64,000 nt of DNA from Burkholderiales bacterium. Its GTDB lineage: Bacteria; Pseudomonadota; Gammaproteobacteria; Burkholderiales; Usitatibacteraceae. The notes beneath the pieces are model-generated. The model had not been told where the DNA came from. It made no database searches and was given only the letters and a program-made list of their open reading frames with translations. A program made the position numbers and the translations under genes. Below, piece by piece: positions 1 to 8,880 of this stretch. The DNA lies in contig JAHCAK010000015.1 of the NCBI GenBank assembly GCA_019634955.1, positions 23,638 through 87,637 of the forward strand. The letters run 5' to 3'. Position 1 is the stretch's first letter. Every line of letters starts with the position of its first letter.

Positions 1-1
1 C

Positions 2-2056
2 CTGGTGATCCGCTCGGTGGCGCTGCGCGGAGCCGCGAAGCCCGCCGTGGAGGAGGCTTCGCTTGCGATCTCCGGCACGCGCGGCCGGCACGAGGCCCGG
101 CTCGAGGCGCAGCTGGCCGACGGCAACGCGGTGCGCGCGCTGCTCGACGGCGGCCTCGCGGCGGGCGGCAGGCTTCCCGAATGGCGCGGCCGCGTGGAAC
201 TGCTGGAGCTCACGGGGCAGGCGGCCTTCGCGCTCGCGGCGCCGGCGCCGCTCCTCGTGTCCGCCGGCCGCGTCGAGCTGGGCGAGGCGGTGCTCGGCGG
301 CGAGCCGGGCGAGATCCGCCTCCAGCACACGCGCTGGACGCCGGCCGGCTTCGAGACGCGCGGGTCCTCCAGCGCGGTGGTGGTGCGCACGATCCAGCAG
401 CTCCTCGGCCTGCAGGGCGCGATGGGCTCGAACCTCGTGCTCGTGGGCGAGTGGGACGTGCGCGCGGGCGAAACGCTCGACGGGTTCCTGCAGGTCCGGC
501 GCGCGCGCGGCGACGTGCGCGTGGGGGAGCCGCGCCAGGCGCTGGGTCTGGAGACCCTCGCGATTCGCGCGGAAGCGGCGGCGGGGCGCGTGACGGCCAC
601 CGCCGACATCCGCGGCAAGCTCGCAGGGCAATGGAAGGGCGAGGCGGGCGCGACCGTGCGCCGTGGCGACGGCGGCTGGGAGATCTCGCCCGTGGCGCCG
701 GTCGAGGGCCGCTTCACCGTCGACGTGCCGGACCTCGCCTTCCTCGCGGCGTGGATCGGGCCCGAGGCGCGGGCGGCCGGGCGGCTCCGCGGCGAGGGAT
801 CGCTCGCGGGCACGATCCGCGAGCCGAGCTGGAGCGGCCGCATGGAGGCGACGGGGCTCGCGATCCGGGAGCCCGCGCTCGGGGCCGAGGTCGCCGAGGG
901 CACGGTGGCGATCGTGCTCACGGACCGCGAGGCGCGCATCGAGCGCTTCCGGCTCGCCATGCCGTGGCAGCCGGGCGACGACGCGGCGCGTGCCATCGCC
1001 GCGGCGAAGCGGCCGGAGACGGGCGTGGTGACGGCCGAAGGCTCCATCGACCTCGGCACGCGCAAGGGCGAGATCCGCGTGAAGGCGGCGGGCTACCCGC
1101 TCACGCGGCTTCCCTCGCGCTTCCTCGCGGTCTCCGGCGAGGGCCGCGCGGTGATGGATGGCGCGGCGACCACGCTCACCGGCGACTTCACGGCGGATGC
1201 GGGCTGGTTCGGCATTCCGGCTTCCGCGCCGCCGTCACTCTCCGACGATGTCATTGTCGACCGGGGCGACACGGCGCCCGCGGCCGCGCGCGCCGCCGAG
1301 CGCATCCGCCTCGACTTGCGCGTGAACCTGGGCGAGCACCTGCACTTCCGCGGGCGCGGGCTCTCGACGCGGCTCGCGGGGTCGCTGCGGCTCGCGGGCG
1401 AGGCGGGCGCCAACCTGCGCGCCACCGGCACGATCCGCGCGGTGGGCGGCACCTACGATGCCTACGGCCGCACGCTCGCGCTGGAGCGCGGCGCGCTCAA
1501 CTTCCAGGGGCCCGTCGACAACCCCGGGCTCAACGTGCTCGCGCTGCGCAAGGGCCTGCCGGTGGAGGCGGGCGTCGAGGTGCTGGGCACGGTGGCCCGG
1601 CCGAGGGCGCGGCTGGTCTCGTCCCCCGACGTGCCGGAGCCCGAGAAGCTCGCTTGGCTGGTGCTGGGGCGCGGGCAGGGCGACGTGTCGGCGGGCGACG
1701 CGGCGACGCTCGTGCAGGCGGCCAACGCGCTGCTGGGAAGCGACGCGCCGGGGCCCGCGAGGATCCTCGGCGGCTTCGGCCTGGACGACGTCCGCCTGGG
1801 CCGCGACGACTCGAGCGCGCTGGGCACGCTGCCGCAGAGCACGGTCGCGGGCCGCACGGGGCAGGCCTCCGCGGCCGAGGTCGTCACGGTGGGCAAGCGC
1901 CTCACCGACGACATCTACGTCTCCTACCGGCAGGGCCTCGCCGACGCGGAGGGGTCGCTGCGCATCGCGTGGCAGCTCACGCAGGGGCTCCAGCTCATCC
2001 TGCGCGCCGGCTACCTGCCCGGCGTGGACGCGGTGTACCGCTTCTCCTTCCGCTGA
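2..2056 (+). CDS. tamB: TamB-type translocation and assembly module protein, C-terminal part
   Basis: This is the 3' part (684 codons) of a tamB gene whose start lies left of the window; the GTG at 5 is an internal codon. TamB is a periplasm-spanning protein that works with the Omp85 protein TamA in outer-membrane biogenesis and has been linked to phospholipid transport. The visible protein is a monotonous run of short alternating strands rich in Gly, Ala, Arg and Leu, as expected of the TamB groove (old DUF490). Near residue 550 of the visible part is PEKLAWLVLGRG, then GKRLTDDIYVSYRQGL, and the end YRFSFR with a terminal aromatic-rich strand, all typical of the family C-terminus. It converges on the DUF302 gene with only 4 bases between stops. 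Confidence 0.9.
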   Translation: MVIRSVALRGAAKPAVEEASLAISGTRGRHEARLEAQLADGNAVRALLDGGLAAGGRLPEWRGRVELLELTGQAAFALAAPAPLLVSAGRVELGEAVLGGEPGEIRLQHTRWTPAGFETRGSSSAVVVRTIQQLLGLQGAMGSNLVLVGEWDVRAGETLDGFLQVRRARGDVRVGEPRQALGLETLAIRAEAAAGRVTATADIRGKLAGQWKGEAGATVRRGDGGWEISPVAPVEGRFTVDVPDLAFLAAWIGPEARAAGRLRGEGSLAGTIREPSWSGRMEATGLAIREPALGAEVAEGTVAIVLTDREARIERFRLAMPWQPGDDAARAIAAAKRPETGVVTAEGSIDLGTRKGEIRVKAAGYPLTRLPSRFLAVSGEGRAVMDGAATTLTGDFTADAGWFGIPASAPPSLSDDVIVDRGDTAPAAARAAERIRLDLRVNLGEHLHFRGRGLSTRLAGSLRLAGEAGANLRATGTIRAVGGTYDAYGRTLALERGALNFQGPVDNPGLNVLALRKGLPVEAGVEVLGTVARPRARLVSSPDVPEPEKLAWLVLGRGQGDVSAGDAATLVQAANALLGSDAPGPARILGGFGLDDVRLGRDDSSALGTLPQSTVAGRTGQASAAEVVTVGKRLTDDIYVSYRQGLADAEGSLRIAWQLTQGLQLILRAGYLPGVDAVYRFSFR

Positions 2057-2060
2057 ACGC

Positions 2061-2468
2061 CTACATCGCCTCGAGGGCGGCGACCACCTTTTCCCGCACC
2101 TGCCGGGCGAGCGGGGCGATGTCGTCGCGCCTGGTGAGCGTGACCATCGTCTCGGGGTCGAGCACCGACACGACGGTCCTGCCGTCCGCCGGGTTCTCGT
2201 AGACGGTCACGTTGCAGGGCAGCAGCAGCCCGATGTCGATCTCGCCCGAGAGCGCCTGGAAGGCGAAGCCCGGGTTGCATGCGCCCAGGATCACGTACTT
2301 CGTGAAGTCCTTGTCGATCTTCTTCTTGAGCGTGGCCTTCACGTCGATCTCGGTGAGGATGCCGAAGCCCTGCTCCTTGAGCGTCGCGGTGACGCGCTCG
2401 ACGGCCTGCTCGTAGGGGAGGTCGACCGTGCGCGAGTAGCCGTAGTTGCCCTTCTTCACTGCAGACAT
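2061..2468 (-). CDS. DUF302 domain-containing protein
   Basis: A 135-residue soluble protein filled by one DUF302 domain. The family hallmarks are visible: an N-terminal YGYSRTVDLPYEQAVERV strand-helix, KEQGFGILTEIDV in the middle, GACNPGFAFQAL (the conserved ACNP motif) and LLLPCNVTVYE near residue 85-95, each with one Cys. The molecular function is unknown; homologues often accompany thiol/redox or sulfur-metabolism genes. There is no signal peptide or membrane segment. The ATG at 2466-2468 is the only reasonable start. It is a single gene: the next gene on the same strand is 54 bases upstream with its own product class. Confidence 0.85.
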   Translation of the reverse strand: MSAVKKGNYGYSRTVDLPYEQAVERVTATLKEQGFGILTEIDVKATLKKKIDKDFTKYVILGACNPGFAFQALSGEIDIGLLLPCNVTVYENPADGRTVVSVLDPETMVTLTRRDDIAPLARQVREKVVAALEAM

Positions 2469-2522
2469 GGTGTGCGTTCCGCGGTTCGAGAATAAGGAAA
2501 CGCTGATTTTACCCCGGCGGCG

Positions 2523-3236
2523 CTACGCGGCGGGCCCGTCGATCGCCCACCCCGCCGCCGCGCGCGCGTGGATCGCGGTGGTGTCGAACGCGGGCACGGG
2601 AGAATCGGCCCCGCCCACGAGCATGGGGATCTCGGTGCAGGCGAGAAGGATGCCTTCCGCGCCCTGCGCCACCAGCCCCTCGATGATCCGCCTGAACTCC
2701 GCGCGCGAGCCGTCGAGCACCTTGCCCAGGCACAGCTCGTCGTAGATCACGCGGTGGACGAGCGCGCGGTCGGCCTCGCCGGGCGTCACCGCCTCGATGC
2801 CGTGGCGGTCGCGCAGCCGGGCCCGGTAGAAGTCCTGCTCCATCGTGAAGCGCGTGCCGAGGAGCCCCACCTTGCCGATGCCGCGCGCCTTCACCTCGGC
2901 GGCGGTGGCGTCCGCGATGTGCAGCAGCGGGATGCGAACGGAGGACTCGATCGCGCCGGCGACCTTGTGCATGGTGTTCGTGCAGACGACGAGGAAATCC
3001 GCGCCGGCGCGCTCCAGCGACCGGGCCGTGTCCGCGAGGAGCCGGCCCGCGGCCTCCCAGTCGCCGTCGCGCTGCATGCGCTCCACCTCCGCGAAGTCGA
3101 CGCTCGCGAGGAGGACCTTCGCCGAGTGCAGGCCGCCGAGGCGCCGCGCCACCGTCTCGTTGGCGATGCGGTAGTAGGGGACGGTCGACTCCCAGCTCAT
3201 GCCGCCGATCATGCCGATGGTCTTCATGCCCGCCAT
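2523..3236 (-). CDS. Aspartate/glutamate racemase family protein
   Basis: A 237-residue member of the Asp/Glu/hydantoin racemase superfamily (YgeA/RacD type), cofactor-independent enzymes that use two cysteines as acid/base pair. Both cysteines are present: C85 in VVCTNTMH and C200 in LACTEIPML, spaced as in aspartate racemases. The N-terminus MKTIGMIGGMSWEST is the typical phosphate/carboxylate loop. Start: ATG at 3234-3236 gives MAGMKT; the in-frame ATG at 3225-3227 (MKTIGMIGG) matches homologues better and is an equally likely start. The start region abuts the promoter of the divergent arsR, so transcription of the two may interfere. Substrate (Asp, Glu or other) cannot be told from sequence. 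Confidence 0.85.
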   Translation of the reverse strand: MAGMKTIGMIGGMSWESTVPYYRIANETVARRLGGLHSAKVLLASVDFAEVERMQRDGDWEAAGRLLADTARSLERAGADFLVVCTNTMHKVAGAIESSVRIPLLHIADATAAEVKARGIGKVGLLGTRFTMEQDFYRARLRDRHGIEAVTPGEADRALVHRVIYDELCLGKVLDGSRAEFRRIIEGLVAQGAEGILLACTEIPMLVGGADSPVPAFDTTAIHARAAAGWAIDGPAA

Positions 3237-3237
3237 G

Positions 3238-3265
3238 TTGACATCGAAGATATTTCGATTAAGAT
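3238..3265 (+). promoter_or_regulatory. arsR-arsM promoter with ArsR operator
   Basis: A consensus -35 TTGACA at 3238-3243 and a -10 TAAGAT at 3260-3265 are separated by 16 bases. The spacer is almost filled by a perfect inverted repeat ATCGAA-5-TTCGAT (3243-3259). An operator between -35 and -10 is the usual position for ArsR/SmtB repressors. The arsR start codon follows 30 bases downstream. The stretch is strikingly A+T rich compared with its surroundings. Binding by the adjacent ArsR is inferred, not shown. Confidence 0.75.
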
Positions 3266-3295
3266 AGAAATACCGAACGATGAAAGGGCCAGGAG

Positions 3296-3631
3296 ATGGG
3301 CAACCGGGAATCGGAAGACCTCTCGCGCTTCGCCGACATGCTCTCCGCCATGGGAACGGAGCCGCGGCTTCGCATCATGCGGCTGCTGCTCTCCGCCCAT
3401 CCCGAGGGGATGGTCGCGGGCGAGATCGGCGCGGCGCTGGAGATCGCCGGCTCCACGCTCTCGCACCACCTCGAGCGGCTGCGCAACGAGGGCCTCGTGA
3501 CCGTGCGCCGCGAGGGCACCTTCCTCTGGTATTCGGCCAACGCCGTGGCGCTGCAGGACCTGCTGCGGTTCCTCTACGCGGAATGCTGCACGCGCAGCCG
3601 CGCCTGCGAGCCCCGCAAGATCCTCGCCTGA
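3296..3631 (+). CDS. arsR: ArsR/SmtB family arsenic-responsive repressor
   Basis: A 111-residue winged-helix metalloregulator. The recognition region AGEIGAALEIAGSTLSHHLERLRNEGLV and the wing VTVRREGTFLWYSAN are standard for ArsR. The inducer site appears to be C-terminal: C97, C98 and C104 (ECC-x5-C), the same spacing as the atypical Acidithiobacillus ferrooxidans ArsR (Cys95, Cys96, Cys102). The CxC of the E. coli-type site in the DNA-binding helix is absent. It is expected to repress its own promoter until As(III) binds. arsM follows after 14 bases, so the two form an operon. The ATG at 3296 follows AGGAG at 3290-3294 very closely. Confidence 0.92.
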   Translation: MGNRESEDLSRFADMLSAMGTEPRLRIMRLLLSAHPEGMVAGEIGAALEIAGSTLSHHLERLRNEGLVTVRREGTFLWYSANAVALQDLLRFLYAECCTRSRACEPRKILA

Positions 3632-3645
3632 CGAAAGGAAAGACC

Positions 3646-4524
3646 ATGAACGCACCGGAGACCATCAAGGATGTCGTGCGCGAGAAGTACGGCGAGGCGG
3701 CCAGGCGCGTGAAGGCGGGCGGGGGCGGGTGCTGCGGGCCCGCGCCGGCCGCGGCGTCGTGCTGTGCGCCGGCGCCCGCCGCCACGAGCTGCTGCGGCAC
3801 GCCATCCTCGGCTTCGCGCGGCTCGGGCGATCCCATCACCTCGAACCTCTATGATCCGGCGCAGGCGGGCGCGGTGCCGGCGGCGGCGATGGCCGCCTCG
3901 CTCGGCTGCGGCAACCCCACGGCGCTGGCGGAACTGCGGCCCGGCGAGGCCGTGCTGGACCTCGGCAGCGGCGGCGGCATCGACGTGCTGCTCTCGGCGC
4001 GGCGCGTGGGGCCGACGGGCAAGGCCTACGGCCTCGACATGACCGACGAGATGCTGGCGCTGGCGCAGGAGAACAAGGCGAGGAGCGGGCTCGCGAACGT
4101 GGAGTTCCTGCGCGGGGAGATCGAGAACATCCCGCTGCCGGCGGCGAGCGTGGACGTGGTCATCTCCAACTGCGTGATCAACCTCTCCGGCGACAAGGAC
4201 CGCGTGCTGCGCGAGGCCTTTCGCGTGCTGCGGCCCGGCGGGCGGTTCGCCGTCTCCGACGTCGTGGTGCGCGGGGAGGTGCCCGCCGCGATCCGCAGGA
4301 GCCTGGAGCTGTGGGCCGGCTGCATCGCCGGCGCGCTCTCAGAGGAGGACTACCGCGCCAAGCTTGCCGCCGCGGGCTTCACGGACATCGGCGTCGAGGT
4401 CACGCGCGTCTACGGCGGCGACGATGCGCGCGCCTTCCTCGCGGGGCAGGGGTTCGACGACGCGATGGCCGCCGCGGTCGACGGCAAGTTCGTCTCCGCC
4501 TTCATCCGCGCGCGCAAGCCCTGA
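3646..4524 (+). CDS. arsM: Arsenite S-adenosylmethionine methyltransferase
   Basis: A 292-residue class I SAM methyltransferase that methylates As(III). SAM-binding motif I is [12 protein letters not shown] (about 103-114). The three As(III)-binding cysteines of ArsM are in their family contexts: C88 in SLGCGNP, C176 in ISNCVINL and C225 in WAGCIAGAL (compare Cys72/174/224 of the Cyanidioschyzon enzyme). The N-terminus adds a Cys-rich region with CC pairs at 29-30, 39-40 and 49-50, exactly ten residues apart and separated by Ala/Pro-rich spacers. The ATG at 3646 is chosen because AAAGGAAAG lies just upstream and the protein begins as homologues do; the frame is open further upstream without support. 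It is co-transcribed with arsR. Confidence 0.94.
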   Translation: MNAPETIKDVVREKYGEAARRVKAGGGGCCGPAPAAASCCAPAPAATSCCGTPSSASRGSGDPITSNLYDPAQAGAVPAAAMAASLGCGNPTALAELRPGEAVLDLGSGGGIDVLLSARRVGPTGKAYGLDMTDEMLALAQENKARSGLANVEFLRGEIENIPLPAASVDVVISNCVINLSGDKDRVLREAFRVLRPGGRFAVSDVVVRGEVPAAIRRSLELWAGCIAGALSEEDYRAKLAAAGFTDIGVEVTRVYGGDDARAFLAGQGFDDAMAAAVDGKFVSAFIRARKP

Positions 4525-4526
4525 TC

Positions 4527-4552
4527 GGGGACGCTCCCCGGGGGAGCGCCCC
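4527..4552. terminator. GC-rich hairpin between convergent arsM and hupE2
   Basis: GGGG(A)CGCTCCCC is followed directly by a pairing GGGGGAGCGCCCC, a near loop-free palindrome with one bulged A, lying between the arsM stop and the stop of the converging gene. There is no T-tract on either side, so it would act as a bidirectional pause or processing signal rather than a classic intrinsic terminator. Its arm sequence (GGGACGCTCCC) recurs in the hairpin element at 52214-52269. Confidence 0.45.
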
Positions 4553-5151
4553 TAGCTTCCTTTCAGCGCCCAGCCGAGGTAAAGCAGGCCGATGGCGGCG
4601 ATCCAGCTCCCGGCCGCGCGCACGGCGACGCGCTGCCAGGGCCGGGTGACCGAGGACGCGCCCCGCGATACGAGGAGCGAGACGACCAGCACCGCGCCCG
4701 CCGTGCCGGCAAGCGCGAGCAAGGCCTCGCCCCCCGCGCCGGCGAGAGCCGCGCCGTTGAGGGCGCCATGCATCAACCCGACACCGGCCGCGAGGGCGAG
4801 GGGGATTGCCGAAGGCGCGCGGCGATCCGCCGCAACGAGGATCCCCACCAGGAGCAGGGAGAGCGCGGTCGCGGAAGCCGGCACGCGCGTGGCGAAGCCG
4901 AGCCAGCCCGCCACGCCGCCCACGAGCCACGCGGCCGGAAGCGCCAGCGTCACGCGTCGCGCGAGGGCTCGCCCCCCCAGGCCGGCGAGCATCGCCATCG
5001 CCACGACCGCGAGCAGGTCGTCGAAGCCGAGGAAGAGGTGGGCGAAGCCGTCGGCCACCGGGCCGAGGCCCGTGGACGATTCGTGCGCGAACGCGATACC
5101 GGGGACGAGCAGGAATGCGCCGGCCAACCGCGCCGGCGCGAGGCGCCTCAC
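4552..5151 (-). CDS. HupE/UreJ family membrane protein (second copy)
   Basis: A 199-residue multi-pass membrane protein of the HupE/UreJ family, a group that includes probable nickel/cobalt permeases found with hydrogenase and urease genes. A cleavable signal ending in GIAFA precedes HESSTGLGP, placing a His at the mature N-terminus as in the family; then come FAHLFLGFDDLLAVVAMAMLAG and GVGLMHGALNG, the characteristic His/Asp-bearing helices, followed by further hydrophobic segments. The start is a GTG at 5149-5151 overlapping the stop of the upstream hupE-like gene (GTGA), which fixes the reading start and implies translational coupling. No urease, hydrogenase or cobalamin genes are nearby, so the metal is unknown. 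Confidence 0.82.
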   Translation of the reverse strand: MRRLAPARLAGAFLLVPGIAFAHESSTGLGPVADGFAHLFLGFDDLLAVVAMAMLAGLGGRALARRVTLALPAAWLVGGVAGWLGFATRVPASATALSLLLVGILVAADRRAPSAIPLALAAGVGLMHGALNGAALAGAGGEALLALAGTAGAVLVVSLLVSRGASSVTRPWQRVAVRAAGSWIAAIGLLYLGWALKGS

Positions 5152-5756
5152 GCGAGGGCCCGCCAGGCGAAGAAGACGCCCGCCGCCGTCACCGCCGCGC
5201 CCGCGCCGCGAAGCGCGAGTCGCCCGCGCTCCCAGCGGTGCACGAGGCCGACGGCGATGCCGGTCGCGTGCAGGAGCCCCGTCACGATGACGAAGCCCAC
5301 GCTGTAGAGGAGCCCGCTTGCACCCACCGGCAGCTCGGTCCCGTGGGCGTGGCCGTGGAACACGGCGAAGAAGCCCACGAGCGCGATGGCGACGCCGAGC
5401 GGCGGCCGCGACTGCGTGGCGACCATCACGCCCAGCAGCACCGCGGAGAGCGCGATGCCGATCTCCACGCCCGGCACCGGCACGCCCATGAGGCCGAGGA
5501 AGCCGCCGAAGGCCATCACGAGCGGGAAGGCCACCGGCAGAAGCCAGATCGCGGGCGCGCCGAGCTGCGCGCCCCAGAGGCCCACGGCCACCATGGCGAG
5601 GACGTGGTCGAGGCCCGAGACGGGATGGAGCATCCCGGAAAGGAAGCCGGCGGCCTGGCCGCCTCCTTCGTGGGCCCAGGCCGGCAGCGCGACGAGGAGG
5701 ATGGCCGCGGCGAGCGCCGCGCGGTTCGGGGCTTCGGAGGCTTGCAGGGGCTTCAT
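5148..5756 (-). CDS. HupE/UreJ family membrane protein (first copy)
   Basis: A 202-residue HupE/UreJ protein. A signal peptide ending LPAWA is followed by HEGGGQAAGF, then FLSGMLHPVSGLDHVLAMVAVGL, the family signature whose His and Asp residues are thought to bind Ni or Co, and later FFAVFHGHAHGTELP and GFVIVTGLLHATGI. About six transmembrane segments are visible. The start ATG (5754-5756) overlaps the lipocalin stop (ATGA) and its own stop overlaps the next gene's GTG. Two divergent HupE-like proteins in tandem behind a lipocalin is an uncommon set; a transport role for the pair is inference. Confidence 0.9.
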   Translation of the reverse strand: MKPLQASEAPNRAALAAAILLVALPAWAHEGGGQAAGFLSGMLHPVSGLDHVLAMVAVGLWGAQLGAPAIWLLPVAFPLVMAFGGFLGLMGVPVPGVEIGIALSAVLLGVMVATQSRPPLGVAIALVGFFAVFHGHAHGTELPVGASGLLYSVGFVIVTGLLHATGIAVGLVHRWERGRLALRGAGAAVTAAGVFFAWRALA

Positions 5757-6304
5757 GGCGTTCTCCCGGGAATCGCGCCATTCTCGCGCTGCGGCGTGTA
5801 GCGCAATTGAGAAAGGTCATAACCCTGCGCCCGCGCGGCGGCGAGCGCCTGCTCGAGCAGCGGGCCCGGCAGCCGCGGGGTGCGCGAGAGGATCCACAGG
5901 TACCGCCGCTCCGGGTTGCCGACGACGGCCCAGCGATAGCCGTCGTCGAGCCCGATCACCCAGTAGTCCGCGCGGAAGGGCCAGAAGAACGACACCTTGA
6001 GCTTCGCATTGCCGCTGCCTTCCACCGCCCAGGCCCGCGCGGTGGCCTCGTCGAAGCCGTCCTCGGTGCGGCAGCGGTTCACCACCGAGAGGTCGCCGTC
6101 GTCGCGCACGCCATACTCCGCCGTGGTGTCGCCGAGGCAACGGCGCTGGAAATACATCGGGAAGGCGGCGATCTCGTGCCACTTGCCCGCGTAGCGGGCG
6201 AGGTCCACGGCGGCGACCGTCCTGACGGGCGGCGGCTCCGCGGGCGCGAGGGCAGGCAGGCACGCGAGGAGTGCGACAAGGCGAACGGCGAGTGTCTTCA
6301 TCAT
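5753..6304 (-). CDS. blc: Bacterial lipocalin (Blc family)
   Basis: A 183-residue lipocalin, a small beta-barrel that binds lipophilic ligands in the cell envelope. The lipocalin signature is [17 protein letters not shown] (about 39-55), followed by the family's NRC-x-TEDG, the [12 protein letters not shown] strand, YRWAVVGNP and LWILSRTP. It starts with a signal sequence [23 protein letters not shown] could be a lipobox, since most Blc proteins are lipoproteins, but it is not a perfect match and cleavage after APA is the alternative. Two adjacent ATGs (6302-6304, 6299-6301) are possible starts. It heads a three-gene operon with the two hupE-like genes and is divergent from tex, with 79 bases between them. 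Confidence 0.9.
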   Translation of the reverse strand: MMKTLAVRLVALLACLPALAPAEPPPVRTVAAVDLARYAGKWHEIAAFPMYFQRRCLGDTTAEYGVRDDGDLSVVNRCRTEDGFDEATARAWAVEGSGNAKLKVSFFWPFRADYWVIGLDDGYRWAVVGNPERRYLWILSRTPRLPGPLLEQALAAARAQGYDLSQLRYTPQRENGAIPGRTP

Positions 6305-6383
6305 GATCGCGAACGGGTCCCGGGCGGGCGCCCTTGCGGCTACAATTGCGGCCCGCACCACGCCTCCATTGTCGCACCCCGCA

Positions 6384-8747
6384 ATGTCCGCCTCCGCATC
6401 CCCCGCTTCGCAAGCCCGCATCACCCAGCTCATCGCAGACGAACTCGGCGTGAAGGCCGCGCAGGTGGCCGCCGCCGTGGCCCTCCTCGACGAGGGCGCC
6501 ACCGTCCCCTTCATCGCCCGCTACCGCAAGGAAGCCACGGGCAACCTCGACGACACGCAACTGCGCGCGCTCGAGGAGCGCCTCGGCTACCTGCGCGAGA
6601 TGGAGGACCGCCGCGCGGCCGTCCTCGCGTCGATTGCCGAACAGGGCAAGCTCACCGACGACCTGCGCGCGGCGATCGAGTCGGCGGCCACGAAGCAGGC
6701 CATCGAGGACCTCTACCTGCCCTACAAGCCGAAGCGGCGCACCAAGGCGCAGGTCGCGCGCGAGGCGGGGCTGGAGCCGCTCGCCGACGCCCTGCTCGCC
6801 GACCCGATGCTCGTGCCGGAGGCGGAGGCCGCGAAGTTCGTGAAGGTCGTTCCCGCCTCGGAAGGCGTGGAGGCGATCCATGTCCCCGACGCCAGGGCGG
6901 CGCTGGAGGGCGCGCGCGACATCCTCGCCGAGCGCTTCGCCGAGACCGCGGAGCTGCTGGAGAAGCTGCGCGGGCGCCTGTGGGACCAGGGGCTCCTCGC
7001 CTCGAAGGTGGTGGAGGGGAAGGAAGCGGCGGAGGAGGAGAAGTTCCGCGATTACTACGACTGGTCCGAGCCCATCCGCTCGATCCCGTCGCACCGGGCG
7101 CTGGCGCTCTTCCGCGGCCGCACGCTGGGCGTGCTCGAGGTGACGCTCACGCTGGGGGAGGCGCTCGAGGCCGCGGTACCGCACCCGTGCGTGGCCATGA
7201 TCGCCGCGCACTTCGGCATCGCCGACCGCGGCCGCCCCGCGGACAAGTGGCTCGCGGACGCGTGCCGCTGGACCTGGAAGGTGAAGGCGTCCTGGCAGCT
7301 CTCGGGCGAGCTCATGAACCGCGTGCGCGAGGCGGCCGAGGCCGAGGCCATCCGCATCTTCGGCCGGAACCTCCGCGAGCTGCTGCTGGCGGCGCCCGCG
7401 GGCCCGAAGACGGTGCTGGGCCTGGACCCCGGCGTGCGCACCGGCTGCAAGGCGGCCGTGGTCGACCCCACGGGCAAGCTGCTGGAGACCGCCACCATCT
7501 ACCCGCACCAGCCGCGCAACGACTGGCACGGCTCCCTCGCCACGCTGGCGCGGCTTGTGGTGCAGCACGGCGTGGAGCTCGTGGCGATCGGCAACGGCAC
7601 GGCGAGCCGCGAGACCGACCGGCTGGCGGCGGACCTCATCAAGGCGGTGGCCGCGAAGGCGCCGGAGAGGAAGCTCGCGAAGATCGTCGTGAGCGAGGCG
7701 GGCGCCTCGGTGTATTCCGCGTCGGAGCTCGCGGCGAAGGAGTTCCCCGACCTCGACGTGAGCCTGCGCGGCGCGGTGTCGATCGCGCGGCGCCTGCAGG
7801 ACCCGCTCGCGGAGCTGGTGAAGATCGACCCCAAGGCGATCGGCGTGGGCCAGTACCAGCACGACGTGAACCCCTACGGCCTCGCGCGCACGCTGGACGC
7901 GACGGTGGAGGACTGCGTGAACGCGGTCGGCGTGGACGTGAACACCGCCTCGGTGCCGTTGCTCGCGCGGGTGTCGGGCCTCAACGCCTCGCTCGCGAGG
8001 AACATCGTCGACCACCGCGACGCGAACGGGCCGTTCGTGAACCGCGCGCGGCTGCGCGACGTGCCGCGGCTGGGGGAGAAGACCTTCGAGCAGGCGGCGG
8101 GGTTCCTGCGCATCGCGAACGACCGGCCGGGCGCGAACCCGCTGGACCGCTCGGCCGTGCACCCCGAGGCCTATCCGGTGGTGGAGCGCATCCTCGCGCG
8201 CATCGGCAAGGGCATCGGCGAGGTGATGGGGCAGCCGGCGCTGCTCAAGGGGCTCTCGCCCGCGGACTTCACCGACGAGCGCTTTGGCGCGCCCACGGTG
8301 CGCGACATCCTCGCCGAGCTGGAGAAGCCCGGCCGCGACCCGCGCCCGGAGTTCCGGACGGCCACCTTCCAGGAAGGCGTGGAATCCCCCGCCGACCTGC
8401 GGGCCGGCATGGTGCTCGAGGGCGTGGTCACCAACGTGGCCGCCTTCGGCGCGTTCGTGGACGTGGGCGTGCACCAGGACGGGCTCGTGCACGTCTCGGC
8501 GCTGGCCAACCGCTTCGTGAAGGACCCGCACGAGGTCGTGAAGCCCGGGCAGGTCGTCAAGGTGAAGGTGCTCGAGGTGGATCTCAAGCGCAACCGCATC
8601 GCCCTCACCCTGCGCCTGGACGACGCGCCCGGCGCGCGCGCCGACCGCCCCGCGAGCAGCCCCTCCCCCCGCCGCGACCCGCGCGCCCGCCCCGACCCGG
8701 CTCCCGCCGGCGCCATGGCGCTGGCCCTCGCCAGGCTCAAGCGCTGA
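6384..8747 (+). CDS. tex: Tex family RNA-binding transcription accessory protein
   Basis: A 787-residue Tex/YhgF protein, close to the usual ~770-780. Tex binds RNA/DNA and is implicated in transcription and in expression of toxins and stress genes. The order is as expected: N-terminal helical Tex domain with [17 protein letters not shown] (about 40-58), a YqgF/RNase H-like domain starting [15 protein letters not shown] (about 342), a helix-hairpin-helix region (about 512-580, [16 protein letters not shown]), and a C-terminal S1 domain (about 670-742, [22 protein letters not shown]). A basic, disordered tail follows. The ATG at 6384 ([10 protein letters not shown]) is chosen over the in-frame upstream ATG at 6303, which would run through the divergent promoter. 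The stop lies inside a 21-base inverted-repeat arm. Confidence 0.96.
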   Translation: MSASASPASQARITQLIADELGVKAAQVAAAVALLDEGATVPFIARYRKEATGNLDDTQLRALEERLGYLREMEDRRAAVLASIAEQGKLTDDLRAAIESAATKQAIEDLYLPYKPKRRTKAQVAREAGLEPLADALLADPMLVPEAEAAKFVKVVPASEGVEAIHVPDARAALEGARDILAERFAETAELLEKLRGRLWDQGLLASKVVEGKEAAEEEKFRDYYDWSEPIRSIPSHRALALFRGRTLGVLEVTLTLGEALEAAVPHPCVAMIAAHFGIADRGRPADKWLADACRWTWKVKASWQLSGELMNRVREAAEAEAIRIFGRNLRELLLAAPAGPKTVLGLDPGVRTGCKAAVVDPTGKLLETATIYPHQPRNDWHGSLATLARLVVQHGVELVAIGNGTASRETDRLAADLIKAVAAKAPERKLAKIVVSEAGASVYSASELAAKEFPDLDVSLRGAVSIARRLQDPLAELVKIDPKAIGVGQYQHDVNPYGLARTLDATVEDCVNAVGVDVNTASVPLLARVSGLNASLARNIVDHRDANGPFVNRARLRDVPRLGEKTFEQAAGFLRIANDRPGANPLDRSAVHPEAYPVVERILARIGKGIGEVMGQPALLKGLSPADFTDERFGAPTVRDILAELEKPGRDPRPEFRTATFQEGVESPADLRAGMVLEGVVTNVAAFGAFVDVGVHQDGLVHVSALANRFVKDPHEVVKPGQVVKVKVLEVDLKRNRIALTLRLDDAPGARADRPASSPSPRRDPRARPDPAPAGAMALALARLKR

Positions 8748-8760
8748 GCGCGGAGGGGCT

Positions 8761-8810
8761 GGCAGTCTTGGGGACTGTCCCCGATTTTGGGGACTGTCCC
8801 CAAGACTGCC
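8761..8810. repeat. Hairpin element with GGGGACTGTCCCC core, copy 1
   Basis: A 22-base stem with a 6-base loop (gattt t): arm GGCAGTCTT, core GGGGACTGTCCCC, loop, core again, arm AAGACTGCC. The only unpaired stem position is the central T opposite T of the two cores, showing that the cores are direct copies of one odd palindrome. Confidence 0.9.
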
Positions 8811-8864
8811 GGGCGCTCCCCGGGGACAGTCCCCAAGTTCGGGGACGGTCCCCGGGGAGCGCCC
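8811..8864. repeat. Hairpin element with GGGGACAGTCCCC core, copy 2
   Basis: A 24-base stem with loop aagttc: arm GGGCGCTCCCC, core GGGGACAGTCCCC, loop, core GGGGACGGTCCCC, arm GGGGAGCGCCC. It starts at the base after copy 1. The outer arm is unrelated to that of copy 1, although it pairs perfectly with its own partner; again only the core centre (A opposite G) is mismatched. Confidence 0.9.
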
Positions 8865-8880
8865 ACCAGCCCCTCCGCGC

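Noticed and set aside
8761..8864. Two adjacent similar repeats suggested a CRISPR array
   Set aside because: Only two units, each a long hairpin with its own arms and no spacer-like unique sequence between them; no cas genes. The single-copy relatives elsewhere show that it is a dispersed hairpin family.
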